From the NCBI GenBank assembly GCA_024860865.1, contig JACRDV010000032.1:1-6014 (forward strand): a stretch of 6,014 bases of DNA, written 5' to 3'. Below are positions 1-5,318 of the stretch, piece after piece; position 1 is the stretch's first letter; each line of letters begins with the position of its first letter. The DNA comes from JACRDV01 sp024860865 [NCBI: Methanobacteriota archaeon]. Lineage in GTDB: Archaea > JACRDV01. The notes below the pieces were generated by a model that searched no databases, was not told where the DNA came from, and worked only from the letters and a program-made list of their open reading frames with translations. A program made the position numbers and the translations under genes.

Positions 1-594
1 AGAGCTTGCTTAGAACTTTTCAAAAGAAATGATTGTAGAATTCTAATCATTACAAAGTCTGATTTAATACTCCGTGATATTGGTCTCCTTAAGGATATAA
101 AAACAGCAGTGACATTTACCGTAACGACTCTCAATGAGAAAATAGCTAAAAAACTTGAACCAAATGCGCCAAAACCAATTGATAGGTTAAAAACAGCCAG
201 TAAGTTGGCAAAAGAAGGTATCCCTGTTGGAGTTCGGTTGGACCCAATCATCCCCAGCTTGAATGATGCCAATCTAGAATCAATTATAAAATTTGCTAAA
301 GAAGCAAATATTATTCACCTTGTTACTTCAACATATAAACCCCGACCTGATAATTGGAAAAGACTCAAAAATGCTTTTCCAGAGATTGCTACAAAACTTG
401 CACCTCTTTACTTTGAAAAGGGCGAGCGCCACCACAACTCTTGGTATTTACCTAAAGCAATTAGATTAAGTTTAATGAAAGAAATAAAAGAACTCTGTGC
501 TAAATACAACCTAACTTTTGCAACATGCCGTGAAGGTTTTCCTGAGCTTAGTACTGCAAAATCATGCGATGGGAGTCATTTAATTAGCAATTAA
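1..594 (+). CDS. SPL-family radical SAM protein (COG1533-like), C-terminal part, 5' end outside window
   Basis: The reading frame is open from base 1, so this is the last 197 residues of a longer protein. The GTG at 109 is internal. Seen: an ITKSDLILRD segment (fragment residues 17-26), a VTFTVTTLNEKIAKKLEP segment, then GIPVGVRLDPIIPSLND, which together match the second half of the radical SAM barrel in the spore-photoproduct-lyase-like family. The C-terminus ATCREGF...SCDGSHLI (Cys176 and Cys189 of the fragment) is the usual ending of archaeal members. The CxxxCxxC cluster motif expected near the N-terminus is missing because the gene is cut by the window edge. Members are often annotated 'DNA repair photolyase', but most archaeal ones have no shown substrate, so repair is not claimed here. 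The gene converges on vapC with a 13-base gap. Confidence 0.88.
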   Translation, partial: RACLELFKRNDCRILIITKSDLILRDIGLLKDIKTAVTFTVTTLNEKIAKKLEPNAPKPIDRLKTASKLAKEGIPVGVRLDPIIPSLNDANLESIIKFAKEANIIHLVTSTYKPRPDNWKRLKNAFPEIATKLAPLYFEKGERHHNSWYLPKAIRLSLMKEIKELCAKYNLTFATCREGFPELSTAKSCDGSHLISN

Positions 595-598
595 AAAA
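593..598 (-). terminator. possible oligo-T terminator of the vapBC operon
   Basis: On the minus strand a run of six T lies about 10 bases past the vapC stop, which fits the simple T-tract termination used by archaea. No hairpin is seen. It overlaps the stop codon of the convergent radical SAM gene, and the tract is short, so the call is weak. Confidence 0.25.
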
Positions 599-607
599 TA
601 GAATAAG

Positions 608-1027
608 TCAATCTACCAATCGTTTGATATCAGGTATTTTATCAAAATGCTTATCAAAGCTATATATTTCTGTTATCCTTAATTTTTTCATTATTCTAGC
701 TGCAATCACATCGTTTACACCAACACCGAAATTAAGAGCCTCTTCGATGGCTGCTATGTAACCCGTGCCCAGGACATCTTCTATTGTTATATTATTTAAC
801 AAGACTATCGAGGAGAGGACTTCCAAGCTTTGTTCAAGTGGCATTCGTGCTTCTAAAATATTCGCAATCTCTGAAAGATGAACAACTGTTGTCGCTACCT
901 CTTCACCATTTTCAACTCTTTCAATGATCTTTTTAGCAGAGCTTTTAAAGGTAGCAATATCTTCTGGTAAAGCCCTTCTCGGTCTCAAGTAAGCATAAAC
1001 AAACACTGAGGCATCAATAAATCTCAT
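608..1027 (-). CDS. vapC: VapC-type PIN-domain ribonuclease toxin
   Basis: 139 residues, the normal length for a VapC toxin. PIN-domain toxins are Mg2+-dependent endoribonucleases that cut tRNA or rRNA when released from their antitoxin. The expected acidic metal-binding residues are visible: Asp5 in MRFIDASVF, Glu53 in HLSEIANI, Asp106 in VNDVIAA and Asp125 in YSFDKHFD, so the active site looks intact. The start ATG overlaps the antitoxin stop by four bases (ATGA). A GGAGAG ribosome site (1033-1038) sits five bases upstream, inside the antitoxin gene, which supports this start and tight translational coupling. The target RNA cannot be told from the sequence. Confidence 0.9.
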   Translation of the reverse strand: MRFIDASVFVYAYLRPRRALPEDIATFKSSAKKIIERVENGEEVATTVVHLSEIANILEARMPLEQSLEVLSSIVLLNNITIEDVLGTGYIAAIEEALNFGVGVNDVIAARIMKKLRITEIYSFDKHFDKIPDIKRLVD

Positions 1028-1263
1028 TTAGACTCTCCAAGGAGAACCTGTTTAAGCTTATTATAATCAGAAAATGCATCGGGTGCAATATCAACGCCAA
1101 TTGTGTCAAAAAATTCGGTAAGCTTTTTTCTCCTTAAAGGTTTTATTATAATGTAATCGCCCCTACCGATTACCATCACTTTACTGGGGTAACCGACCTT
1201 TTTCCGAAAATTTCGCGGTAATACTATTCTCCCGTACTTGTCAATTTCAATAATTTCAACCAT
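1024..1263 (-). CDS. vapB: AbrB/MazE-fold (SpoVT-AbrB) antitoxin, partner of VapC
   Basis: 79 residues from the ATG at 1263. The first 45 residues form a swapped-hairpin AbrB domain: EIIEIDKYGRIVLPRNFRKK, then KVMVIGRGDYIIIKPL. Antitoxins of this kind dimerise, bind their own promoter through the AbrB domain, and block the PIN toxin with the C-terminal tail (here about residues 46-79, ending LLGESK). The frame can be extended to GTG (1278) or TTG (1281). I chose the ATG because GGTGAT, complementary to the archaeal 16S 3' end, lies ten bases before it, and because the TATA box would start transcription near 1280. The gene overlaps vapC by four bases and both are read from this promoter. Confidence 0.87.
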   Translation of the reverse strand: MVEIIEIDKYGRIVLPRNFRKKVGYPSKVMVIGRGDYIIIKPLRRKKLTEFFDTIGVDIAPDAFSDYNKLKQVLLGESK

Positions 1264-1273
1264 TTCTATTTTT

Positions 1274-1279
1274 ATCACC
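1274..1279 (-). promoter_or_regulatory. ribosome binding site GGTGAT setting the vapB start
   Basis: GGTGAT on the minus strand ends ten bases before the ATG at 1263. It matches the archaeal anti-Shine-Dalgarno sequence and overlaps the alternative GTG start at 1278, so it argues for the ATG. Confidence 0.5.
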
Positions 1280-1292
1280 AAATTTATTTATT

Positions 1293-1319
1293 TTTGCCAA
1301 ATATTTAAAGTTTACCAAA
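1293..1319 (-). repeat. direct repeat TTTGGYAAA flanking the vapB TATA box
   Basis: On the minus strand TTTGGTAAA (1319-1311) and TTTGGCAAA (1301-1293) differ at one base, run in the same direction, and are 18 bases apart start to start. The TATA-like box lies exactly between them. Both placement and spacing (near two helical turns) fit an operator for the AbrB-fold antitoxin, which is inference. In AT-rich DNA part of the match could be chance. Confidence 0.45.
1302..1309 (-). promoter_or_regulatory. TATA box of the vapBC operon
   Basis: TTTAAATA on the minus strand is a near-consensus archaeal TATA box. With the usual spacing of about 25 bases it places the transcript start near 1280, giving a short leader of about 17 bases that contains the GGTGAT site. 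Confidence 0.6.
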
Positions 1320-1323
1320 AAAA
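1317..1323 (-). terminator. oligo-T terminator of the radical SAM operon
   Basis: Seven T in a row on the minus strand begin about 11 bases after the TAG stop of the radical SAM gene, the expected form of an archaeal intrinsic terminator. It lies just before the vapB TATA box and would insulate the two operons. Confidence 0.4.
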
Positions 1324-1334
1324 GTATTCCCAAA

Positions 1335-2564
1335 CTAAAGCAAGAAATGCCCGGCTCGGCTTTGAACCATTACTGTTTTTAAGCCACATTCTTTAAAGAT
1401 ATTTCCAACTTTAAGCATTTCTTGAGGAGAAGGTTGAATTAAATCAGTTCTTTTGAATTCGGCTCTATAATCCAAAGCAGTAACTTGAACTTTAGAATCC
1501 CACCGAGCAAGCTTACTGCCAATTTCTCGAATCTCTTCAAGAGTAATAAACGCTTTGTTATGAGGAACCCCAACTCCAAGAAAAATTTTTTCAGAATAAT
1601 TGTCTAAAATATATTTAGTTGCACTCCAAGCATTTTTTAAATAAATATTTGCTAATTTTTTCTCAAAAACATTTGTTATCTTCATAAAAGTCTCAATCCT
1701 TATACCCTTTAAATCAATTCCAATATCAGTCATGCCTGCTTGAACCAACTCATCGACATAATCCTTGGTCAAAATTGAACCGTTTGTATCCACATGAAAG
1801 TGAGCATTCTCATCAGTATTTAGCCTCATTGTTTCTTTTATAACTTGAATTAACCAAGGTCTATTTAACGTGCATTCTCCCCCAGAAAGGGTCATTCTAT
1901 CAACCTTATGCTCTCTCCTCAGCTTTGTTAACTCTTCAGCAACTTGAATTGGAGCAAGCGCTTCCCCGCCAGTAAAAGTGATAACATGGTTTTGACATTG
2001 AGGGCATCGCAATGTGCACCCATGGGTAAATCCTACCACTTCAATTGGTCTTTCTGCACGTTTTAACCTGTGAGGTGTTCCAACTCCGCCAACATAATGT
2101 GCCATAAAATCAGAAACTACTCTTTTTGGTTGATAATCCGCCGGTAACTTTGTTTCAATTATCATACCATCTAAAATTTGCGTTGTACAAGCAGGGGATA
2201 AGTTTCCATTAACCAGAACAGAACAAGACCAACAACCGCCAACTTCACACGGAGAAAAGAATTTCTCAGCAGTTGGAAATCTAGTAAATTTAAATCCTTC
2301 TAATTCTAGGGCTGCTTTAACTGTAATTCTTTCTGGGACTTTGACTTCTTTATTATTAATTGTAATAGTGATTTTTTTGCGTTCAGACTGATCTTCAATC
2401 ATACTAACTGCATTGCTAGGACATGCTAAAGAACATGCTCCGCATCCAATGCAACTTGCCTCGTTAAAAAGATTTCCAACCGAACACTTAACGTAATTTT
2501 CACAAATCCCGCAATTAGTGCATTTTTCTGAGATTTTTCTCGCTAGTTTGAGAATAAAAGGCAT
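1335..2564 (-). CDS. radical SAM enzyme with N-terminal ferredoxin and [2Fe-2S] domains (PflA-like, COG1180-type core)
   Basis: 409 residues, likely cytoplasmic, in three modules. (1) Residues 15-49 are ferredoxin-like: Cys15/18/21/27 (CX2CX2CX5C) and Cys38/41/44/48 followed by Pro (CX2CX2CX3CP), enough for two [4Fe-4S] clusters. (2) Residues about 64-140 are a ubiquitin-like [2Fe-2S] domain with Cys106/111/114/126; the spacing CX4CX2CX11C is that of succinate dehydrogenase/fumarate reductase iron-sulfur subunits. (3) From about 175 is a radical SAM core: Cys183/187/190 in GCTLRCPQCQN, the SAM-binding GGE at 228-230, and HVDTNG at 257-262. The core resembles glycyl-radical-enzyme activases, but no glycyl-radical enzyme lies in this window. 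The extra clusters presumably deliver electrons to the SAM-cleaving cluster (inference). The ATG shares one base with the stop of the SWIM gene (TAATG), with GGAGA seven bases upstream, so the two are translationally coupled. Substrate unknown. Confidence 0.88.
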   Translation of the reverse strand: MPFILKLARKISEKCTNCGICENYVKCSVGNLFNEASCIGCGACSLACPSNAVSMIEDQSERKKITITINNKEVKVPERITVKAALELEGFKFTRFPTAEKFFSPCEVGGCWSCSVLVNGNLSPACTTQILDGMIIETKLPADYQPKRVVSDFMAHYVGGVGTPHRLKRAERPIEVVGFTHGCTLRCPQCQNHVITFTGGEALAPIQVAEELTKLRREHKVDRMTLSGGECTLNRPWLIQVIKETMRLNTDENAHFHVDTNGSILTKDYVDELVQAGMTDIGIDLKGIRIETFMKITNVFEKKLANIYLKNAWSATKYILDNYSEKIFLGVGVPHNKAFITLEEIREIGSKLARWDSKVQVTALDYRAEFKRTDLIQPSPQEMLKVGNIFKECGLKTVMVQSRAGHFLL

Positions 2565-2911
2565 TAAATTTTCTCCGATGATGCGCTTCTGCTCTTTTCT
2601 ATTGCATTCAGAACAACAGCAATTATGTGCTTACAAAACTCAATTTCTTCTTTTCCCTTGGCTTGACTCTCATGTCTAATAATGAAGTCCTTACAGCTGC
2701 AAAACCACGCTTTTTTGCTGGGAATAAATATGATTGTATATGGTTTTCCCTTAATTTGCCACTCGCAAAGCTTGTATTCTTGGACTTTTGAAGCTAGCTT
2801 AATTGCCTCTTTATAGCGGTCTTCCCATGACTTTGGAACGTATCTGCCCAGAATTGTTTTAGCAAGTTTACTTTCTAAAATAAGCTTTAAAACTTCTTTT
2901 GCTGAAAACAT
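2564..2911 (-). CDS. SWIM zinc-finger protein
   Basis: 115 residues. A SWIM motif, CXCXnCXH, is clear: Cys71-Ser-Cys73, 19 residues, then Cys93-Lys-His95, with the aromatic lead-in KAWFCSCKDF typical of the family. SWIM domains bind zinc and mediate DNA or protein contacts; in archaea many are stand-alone small proteins, some next to recombination or helicase genes. The first 45 residues are helical, with ILGRYVPKSWEDRYKEAIKLA, and the short C-terminal tail EKSRSASSEKI is probably disordered. The stop overlaps the radical SAM start by one base, so the two are probably made together and may act together. There are 24 bases between this gene and the upstream zinc-protein gene. A Shine-Dalgarno site is not evident. 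Confidence 0.83.
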   Translation of the reverse strand: MFSAKEVLKLILESKLAKTILGRYVPKSWEDRYKEAIKLASKVQEYKLCEWQIKGKPYTIIFIPSKKAWFCSCKDFIIRHESQAKGKEEIEFCKHIIAVVLNAIEKSRSASSEKI

Positions 2912-2929
2912 TATTGCTCAGTAAATGGC

Positions 2930-2935
2930 TTTATA
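2930..2935 (-). promoter_or_regulatory. possible TATA box for the SWIM/radical SAM pair
   Basis: AGTATAAAG on the minus strand lies about 22 bases before the SWIM ATG, at the very end of the upstream gene. This is slightly closer than the usual TATA-to-start distance, so the transcript would begin at or just inside the ATG. Together with the absent ribosome site it suggests a leaderless message, but read-through from the upstream gene is equally possible. Confidence 0.3.
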
Positions 2936-3136
2936 CTATCTTCTCGATTGAGAATCTTCTACCTCATATTCAAGGCTTTGTTCGCGCGCGAGCTCAAATC
3001 GGTATCGCTTGTAGCAGTCTCTATGCGCTGGGCGTCCATCTAGCGTTATTATCCGCTCATTTGGCAAAATACGATTCCCACAAAATGTGCATGTTTCTTT
3101 TGTTCTGGTTGGTGGCATGCGCTTTCTTTTAATCAT
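2936..3136 (-). CDS. small zinc-binding protein, half-LIM / treble-clef-like
   Basis: 66 residues from the ATG at 3136; a second ATG at 3118 (residue 7) would give 60 residues and cannot be excluded. Cys16-X2-Cys19-X18-His38-X2-Cys41 has the spacing of the first zinc finger of a LIM domain (CX2CX16-23HX2C), and the second finger is absent. The start is basic (MIKRKR) and the C-terminus (YEVEDSQSRR) is charged and probably flexible. Such small fingers usually bind proteins or nucleic acid; no enzymatic residues are seen. I prefer this strand over the overlapping plus-strand frame (2899-3132), which has no domain-like pattern. It runs in the same direction as the SWIM and radical SAM genes, 24 bases upstream of them, and diverges from relBE. 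Confidence 0.68.
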   Translation of the reverse strand: MIKRKRMPPTRTKETCTFCGNRILPNERIITLDGRPAHRDCYKRYRFELAREQSLEYEVEDSQSRR

Positions 3137-3190
3137 AAATATCGTTTTTAAGGCTTCACTCCTTTTATTTTAATTTTATGGTTTTAAATT

Positions 3191-3204
3191 ATTGGTTATT
3201 GGTT
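3191..3204 (+). repeat. perfect tandem repeat ATTGGTT x2 upstream of the relB TATA box
   Basis: ATTGGTT occurs twice head to tail (3191-3197 and 3198-3204), seven bases before the TATA box of relBE, where factor-B recognition or an operator would lie. RelB-type antitoxins commonly repress their own promoter, so an operator role is a reasonable guess but not shown. Confidence 0.5.
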
Positions 3205-3210
3205 GAAATG

Positions 3211-3218
3211 TTTAAATA
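3211..3218 (+). promoter_or_regulatory. TATA box of the relBE operon (leaderless or near-leaderless)
   Basis: TTTAAATA is centred about 29 bases before the ATG at 3244, so transcription should begin within a few bases of that ATG. No ribosome site precedes it. This position decides the relB start: an upstream ATG at 3178 would lie before the promoter. Confidence 0.62.
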
Positions 3219-3243
3219 CGTGAATATTTCTCTCATATCGTTT

Positions 3244-3438
3244 ATGGAAACAATTACTCTGGAACATCTTCATAAAGAGATACTAGACATAAAAAAAGAA
3301 TTAAAAAAAATCAGCTTTCTTTTAGAAGAAGATTTTGAATTGAGCGAAGAAGCCAAAAAAGAGCTTTTCGAAGCGAGAAAAGAGCCTATTTCTTCCTATA
3401 TAGACCATGAGAAGGTCCTAAAGGAATTTTCGGAATGA
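3244..3438 (+). CDS. relB: RelB-type antitoxin, partner of RelE
   Basis: 64 residues from the ATG at 3244. The frame is open back to an ATG at 3178, but that stretch reads as hydrophobic filler and contains the TATA box. Residues 5-30 (TLEHLHKEILDIKKELKKI) form a charged helix likely to dimerise. The second half, SEEAKKELFEARKEPISSYI then HEKVLKEF, matches the pattern of archaeal antitoxins that wrap around RelE. The toxin ATG overlaps the stop by four bases (ATGA), so synthesis is coupled with the antitoxin first. It neutralises the toxin and probably represses the promoter with it. Confidence 0.82.
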   Translation: METITLEHLHKEILDIKKELKKISFLLEEDFELSEEAKKELFEARKEPISSYIDHEKVLKEFSE

Positions 3439-3695
3439 CCTACGCGATAAAGTGGAGCCCGAGGGCAGTTAAAGAACTTCGTAAACTTCCCCGAGATGTT
3501 GCTGTTCGCATAGTTAAAAAGGTTGATTCGCTAAAAGAAGGCCCCATGAGATTTCTTGAAGGACTCAGTGGCGATCCGGGATTCAAGTTAAGAGTAGGAG
3601 ACTATCGAGCATTAGTAGACGTTAAAGAAAAAGAGAAAATTATAGCTGTAAGAGTTCTCGGCCACAGAAAAAATATTTACAAGCGACGCCTTTGA
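3435..3695 (+). CDS. relE: RelE/ParE-superfamily toxin (archaeal RelE type)
   Basis: 86 residues, standard for the family. The N-terminus YAIKWSPRAVKELRKLPRDV is the two-helix start of the fold, followed by GFKLRVGDYRALVDV and the strand IIAVRVLGHRKNIYKRRL. The basic/aromatic C-terminal cluster His77, Arg78, Tyr82, Arg84 and Arg85 corresponds to the region that carries the mRNA-cleavage residues in archaeal RelE, so this is more likely a ribosome-dependent mRNA interferase than a gyrase-targeting ParE. That assignment rests on family resemblance. No truncation is seen. It is translated from within relB by an ATGA overlap. Confidence 0.88.
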   Translation: MTYAIKWSPRAVKELRKLPRDVAVRIVKKVDSLKEGPMRFLEGLSGDPGFKLRVGDYRALVDVKEKEKIIAVRVLGHRKNIYKRRL

Positions 3696-3790
3696 AAATC
3701 GATCCTTTGAGTAGAATTCAATATCATCTAAGTGATCTCCAATATGAATCTAGAGAAATCGCTAAAATAAGAAGGAGGAGGAAAAAATAA
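3692..3790 (+). CDS. candidate 32-residue basic micro-protein between relE and the aminotransferase
   Basis: A frame from TTG (3692) to TAA (3788-3790) encodes a peptide beginning KIDPLSRIQYHLSDLQYESR and ending in a basic run IRRRRKK. It looks protein-like, with an amphipathic middle. Its start overlaps the relE stop by four bases (TTGA), and its stop overlaps the proposed aminotransferase start by four bases (ATAA), the same overlap style as relB-relE. Against it: the start is TTG with no clear ribosome site, it is short, and the arginine codons coincide with the purine-rich ribosome site of the next gene. I recognise no family. Otherwise 3696-3786 is simply a leader region. Confidence 0.3.
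   Translation: MKIDPLSRIQYHLSDLQYESREIAKIRRRRKK
3774..3781 (+). promoter_or_regulatory. strong ribosome binding site GGAGGAGG before the aminotransferase
   Basis: GGAGGAGG ends five bases before an ATA codon at 3787 that is in frame with the aminotransferase. It is the strongest Shine-Dalgarno match in the window, and it points to initiation at or very near 3787, although no ATG, GTG or TTG is in frame there. Confidence 0.7.
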
Positions 3791-5118
3791 GCGAACTCCC
3801 AAAAATTGTCATAAAACCACCAGGTCCAAAAGCAAGAGCGATAATCGAACGCGAGCAGAAAGTTCTTTCTCCTTCATTAACTTGGGTTTATCCACTAGCC
3901 ATCGAATCTGGAAAAGGTGTGACGTTAACTGACCCAGATGGAAATGTTTACCTTGATTTTTCCAGTTGCATTGCAACTACAAATATTGGACACTCTGATC
4001 CAAATGTCACTGAAGCGATTAAAAAACAAATAGAGCGAATTTTACATACATCGCCATCTGATTTCTATTCAGAGCTTACAACTAAGCTTGCTGAAAAACT
4101 GGTTGAAATCACCCCAGGTAATTTTCCAAAGCGCGTCTTCTTTTCAAATTCAGGTACTGAGGCCATTGAATGTGCATTTAAAGTTGCTCGATGGCATACT
4201 GGAAGGATTCGAATGATTTCTTTTATTGGAAGTTTTCATGGAAGAACTTTTGGCTCGCTAAGCCTAACTGGTAGCAGAGCTCATCATTTTAACAAGTTTT
4301 CTCCGCTAGTACCTGAAGTAACTCATGTTCCGTACGCCTATTGCTACCGATGTGCTTTCAAAAAGGAGTACCCAAAATGTGGTCTAGAATGTATTAATTA
4401 CATTGAAAATATTGTTTTGAAGAGCATTTGCCCGCCAGAAGAGTTGGCAGGGATAGTAGTAGAACCTATCCTTGGAGAAGGAGGATATGTTGTTCCACCC
4501 TCTGATTTCATATTAGAACTAAAGCGAATTTGTGAAGCCAATAATCTGCTTTTAATCTTTGATGAAGTTCAAACAGGTTTTGGTAGAACTGGAAAGTTGT
4601 TTGCGGCTGAACATTGGAAAGTGGAGCCAGATATCATATGTTTAGCCAAGGCAATCGCAAATGGTTTCCCAATGGGAGCTACTGTTTGTAAAAGCAAGAT
4701 AATGGATTGGATTGCAGGATCTCATGCAAATACCTTTGGTGGTAATCCAGTTGGTTGTGCTGCATCTCTTGCAACTATTGAATCTATTATTTCTCAACGT
4801 TTATGGGAAAATTCAGAAAAGCTTGGGAATTATTTGCTCTTTAGGCTGAATGAGTTTAAGGAGGAGTTTAAATCAATTGGAGATGTCCGTGGAAAGGGAT
4901 TGATGGTTGGAGTTGAATTAGTTAAAAATAAGAATACAAAAGAACCGGCTAGAGAAGAAAGAGATTTAGTTTTAAAGCATTGCTTTGAGAAAGGATTGCT
5001 CCTTTTGCCAGGTGGATTTTCTACTCTCCGATTTGCACCGCCTCTAATCATAACTAAAGAACAAATAGATATTGGATTGAATATTCTTTATCAAACATTT
5101 AAAGGACTGAAGTTGTGA
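3787..5118 (+). CDS. class III PLP-dependent aminotransferase (GABA/acetylornithine aminotransferase-like; possibly an amino acid racemase)
   Basis: 443 residues if started at ATA 3787, the usual family length. The residues after it ([16 protein letters not shown]...ERE, then [11 protein letters not shown]) are the conserved N-terminus of archaeal class III enzymes, so a start at GTG 3919 would cut off about 44 needed residues. Seen: the phosphate-binding Ser122-Gly123-Thr124, FHGR with His151, Asp259 in [12 protein letters not shown] that contacts the PLP ring nitrogen, the Schiff-base Lys288 in [13 protein letters not shown], and [12 protein letters not shown] from the partner subunit. An insert has Cys186/189/198/202 (CX2CX8CX3C), known in a subset of the family and possibly metal binding. 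The enzyme likely moves an amino group from a w-amino acid or similar donor to 2-oxoglutarate. Thermococcal amino acid racemases belong to the same fold group, so racemase is a real alternative. It follows relBE in the same direction. Confidence 0.88.
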   Translation: MSELPKIVIKPPGPKARAIIEREQKVLSPSLTWVYPLAIESGKGVTLTDPDGNVYLDFSSCIATTNIGHSDPNVTEAIKKQIERILHTSPSDFYSELTTKLAEKLVEITPGNFPKRVFFSNSGTEAIECAFKVARWHTGRIRMISFIGSFHGRTFGSLSLTGSRAHHFNKFSPLVPEVTHVPYAYCYRCAFKKEYPKCGLECINYIENIVLKSICPPEELAGIVVEPILGEGGYVVPPSDFILELKRICEANNLLLIFDEVQTGFGRTGKLFAAEHWKVEPDIICLAKAIANGFPMGATVCKSKIMDWIAGSHANTFGGNPVGCAASLATIESIISQRLWENSEKLGNYLLFRLNEFKEEFKSIGDVRGKGLMVGVELVKNKNTKEPAREERDLVLKHCFEKGLLLLPGGFSTLRFAPPLIITKEQIDIGLNILYQTFKGLKL

Positions 5119-5267
5119 AATTGTTTGTATTCTAAATGTCTAAACTGACTACTCAGAGATAATCTAGAAAAGATGATATATTACCTAAACGAATGTTGAA
5201 TGACCTACTTTGTTGGGCAAAAGGACAAGTAAGCTCGAATTAATATATTGTAGCCAGTATAGGTTGG

Positions 5268-5277
5268 TTTAATAAAA
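5268..5277 (+). promoter_or_regulatory. possible TATA box for sppA
   Basis: TTTAATAAAA would start transcription near 5299, leaving a leader of about 20 bases before the ATG at 5319. A second AT-rich candidate (CTTAAAAA, 5294-5301) lies too close to the ATG. The rest of the gap from 5119 to 5318 holds no convincing gene or hairpin. Confidence 0.35.
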
Positions 5278-5318
5278 GGTATCAACACTAAAAACTTAAA
5301 AACCGGATAGTAATTATA

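Noticed and set aside
109-594. GTG at 109 as the start of the left-edge gene
   Set aside because: The frame is open to base 1 and the preceding residues (ITKSDLILRD...) belong to the same conserved family, so the gene is cut by the window edge.
2899-3132. 77-codon plus-strand frame
   Set aside because: It lies opposite the zinc-protein gene and the start of the SWIM gene; it has no recognisable motif and its hydrophobic look comes from antisense of charged codons.
3178-3243. 22-residue N-terminal extension of RelB
   Set aside because: It contains the TATA box and tandem repeat of the promoter and does not resemble the family; the ATG at 3244 fits promoter spacing.
3744-3770. Eight-codon ATG frame before the aminotransferase
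   Set aside because: Too short to support, no ribosome site, and it overlaps the better micro-ORF in another frame.
4830-5051. 73-codon minus-strand frame
   Set aside because: Fully antisense to the conserved C-terminal part of the aminotransferase and low-complexity (Ser/Pro/Asn rich).
5193-5243. 16-codon frame in the gap before sppA
   Set aside because: No ribosome site, promoter or protein-like pattern; expected by chance.
5119-5318. Possible RNA gene or riboswitch in the 200-base gap
   Set aside because: No stable hairpin, tRNA-like arms or conserved RNA motif was seen; it is AT-rich and best explained as promoter and terminator sequence.
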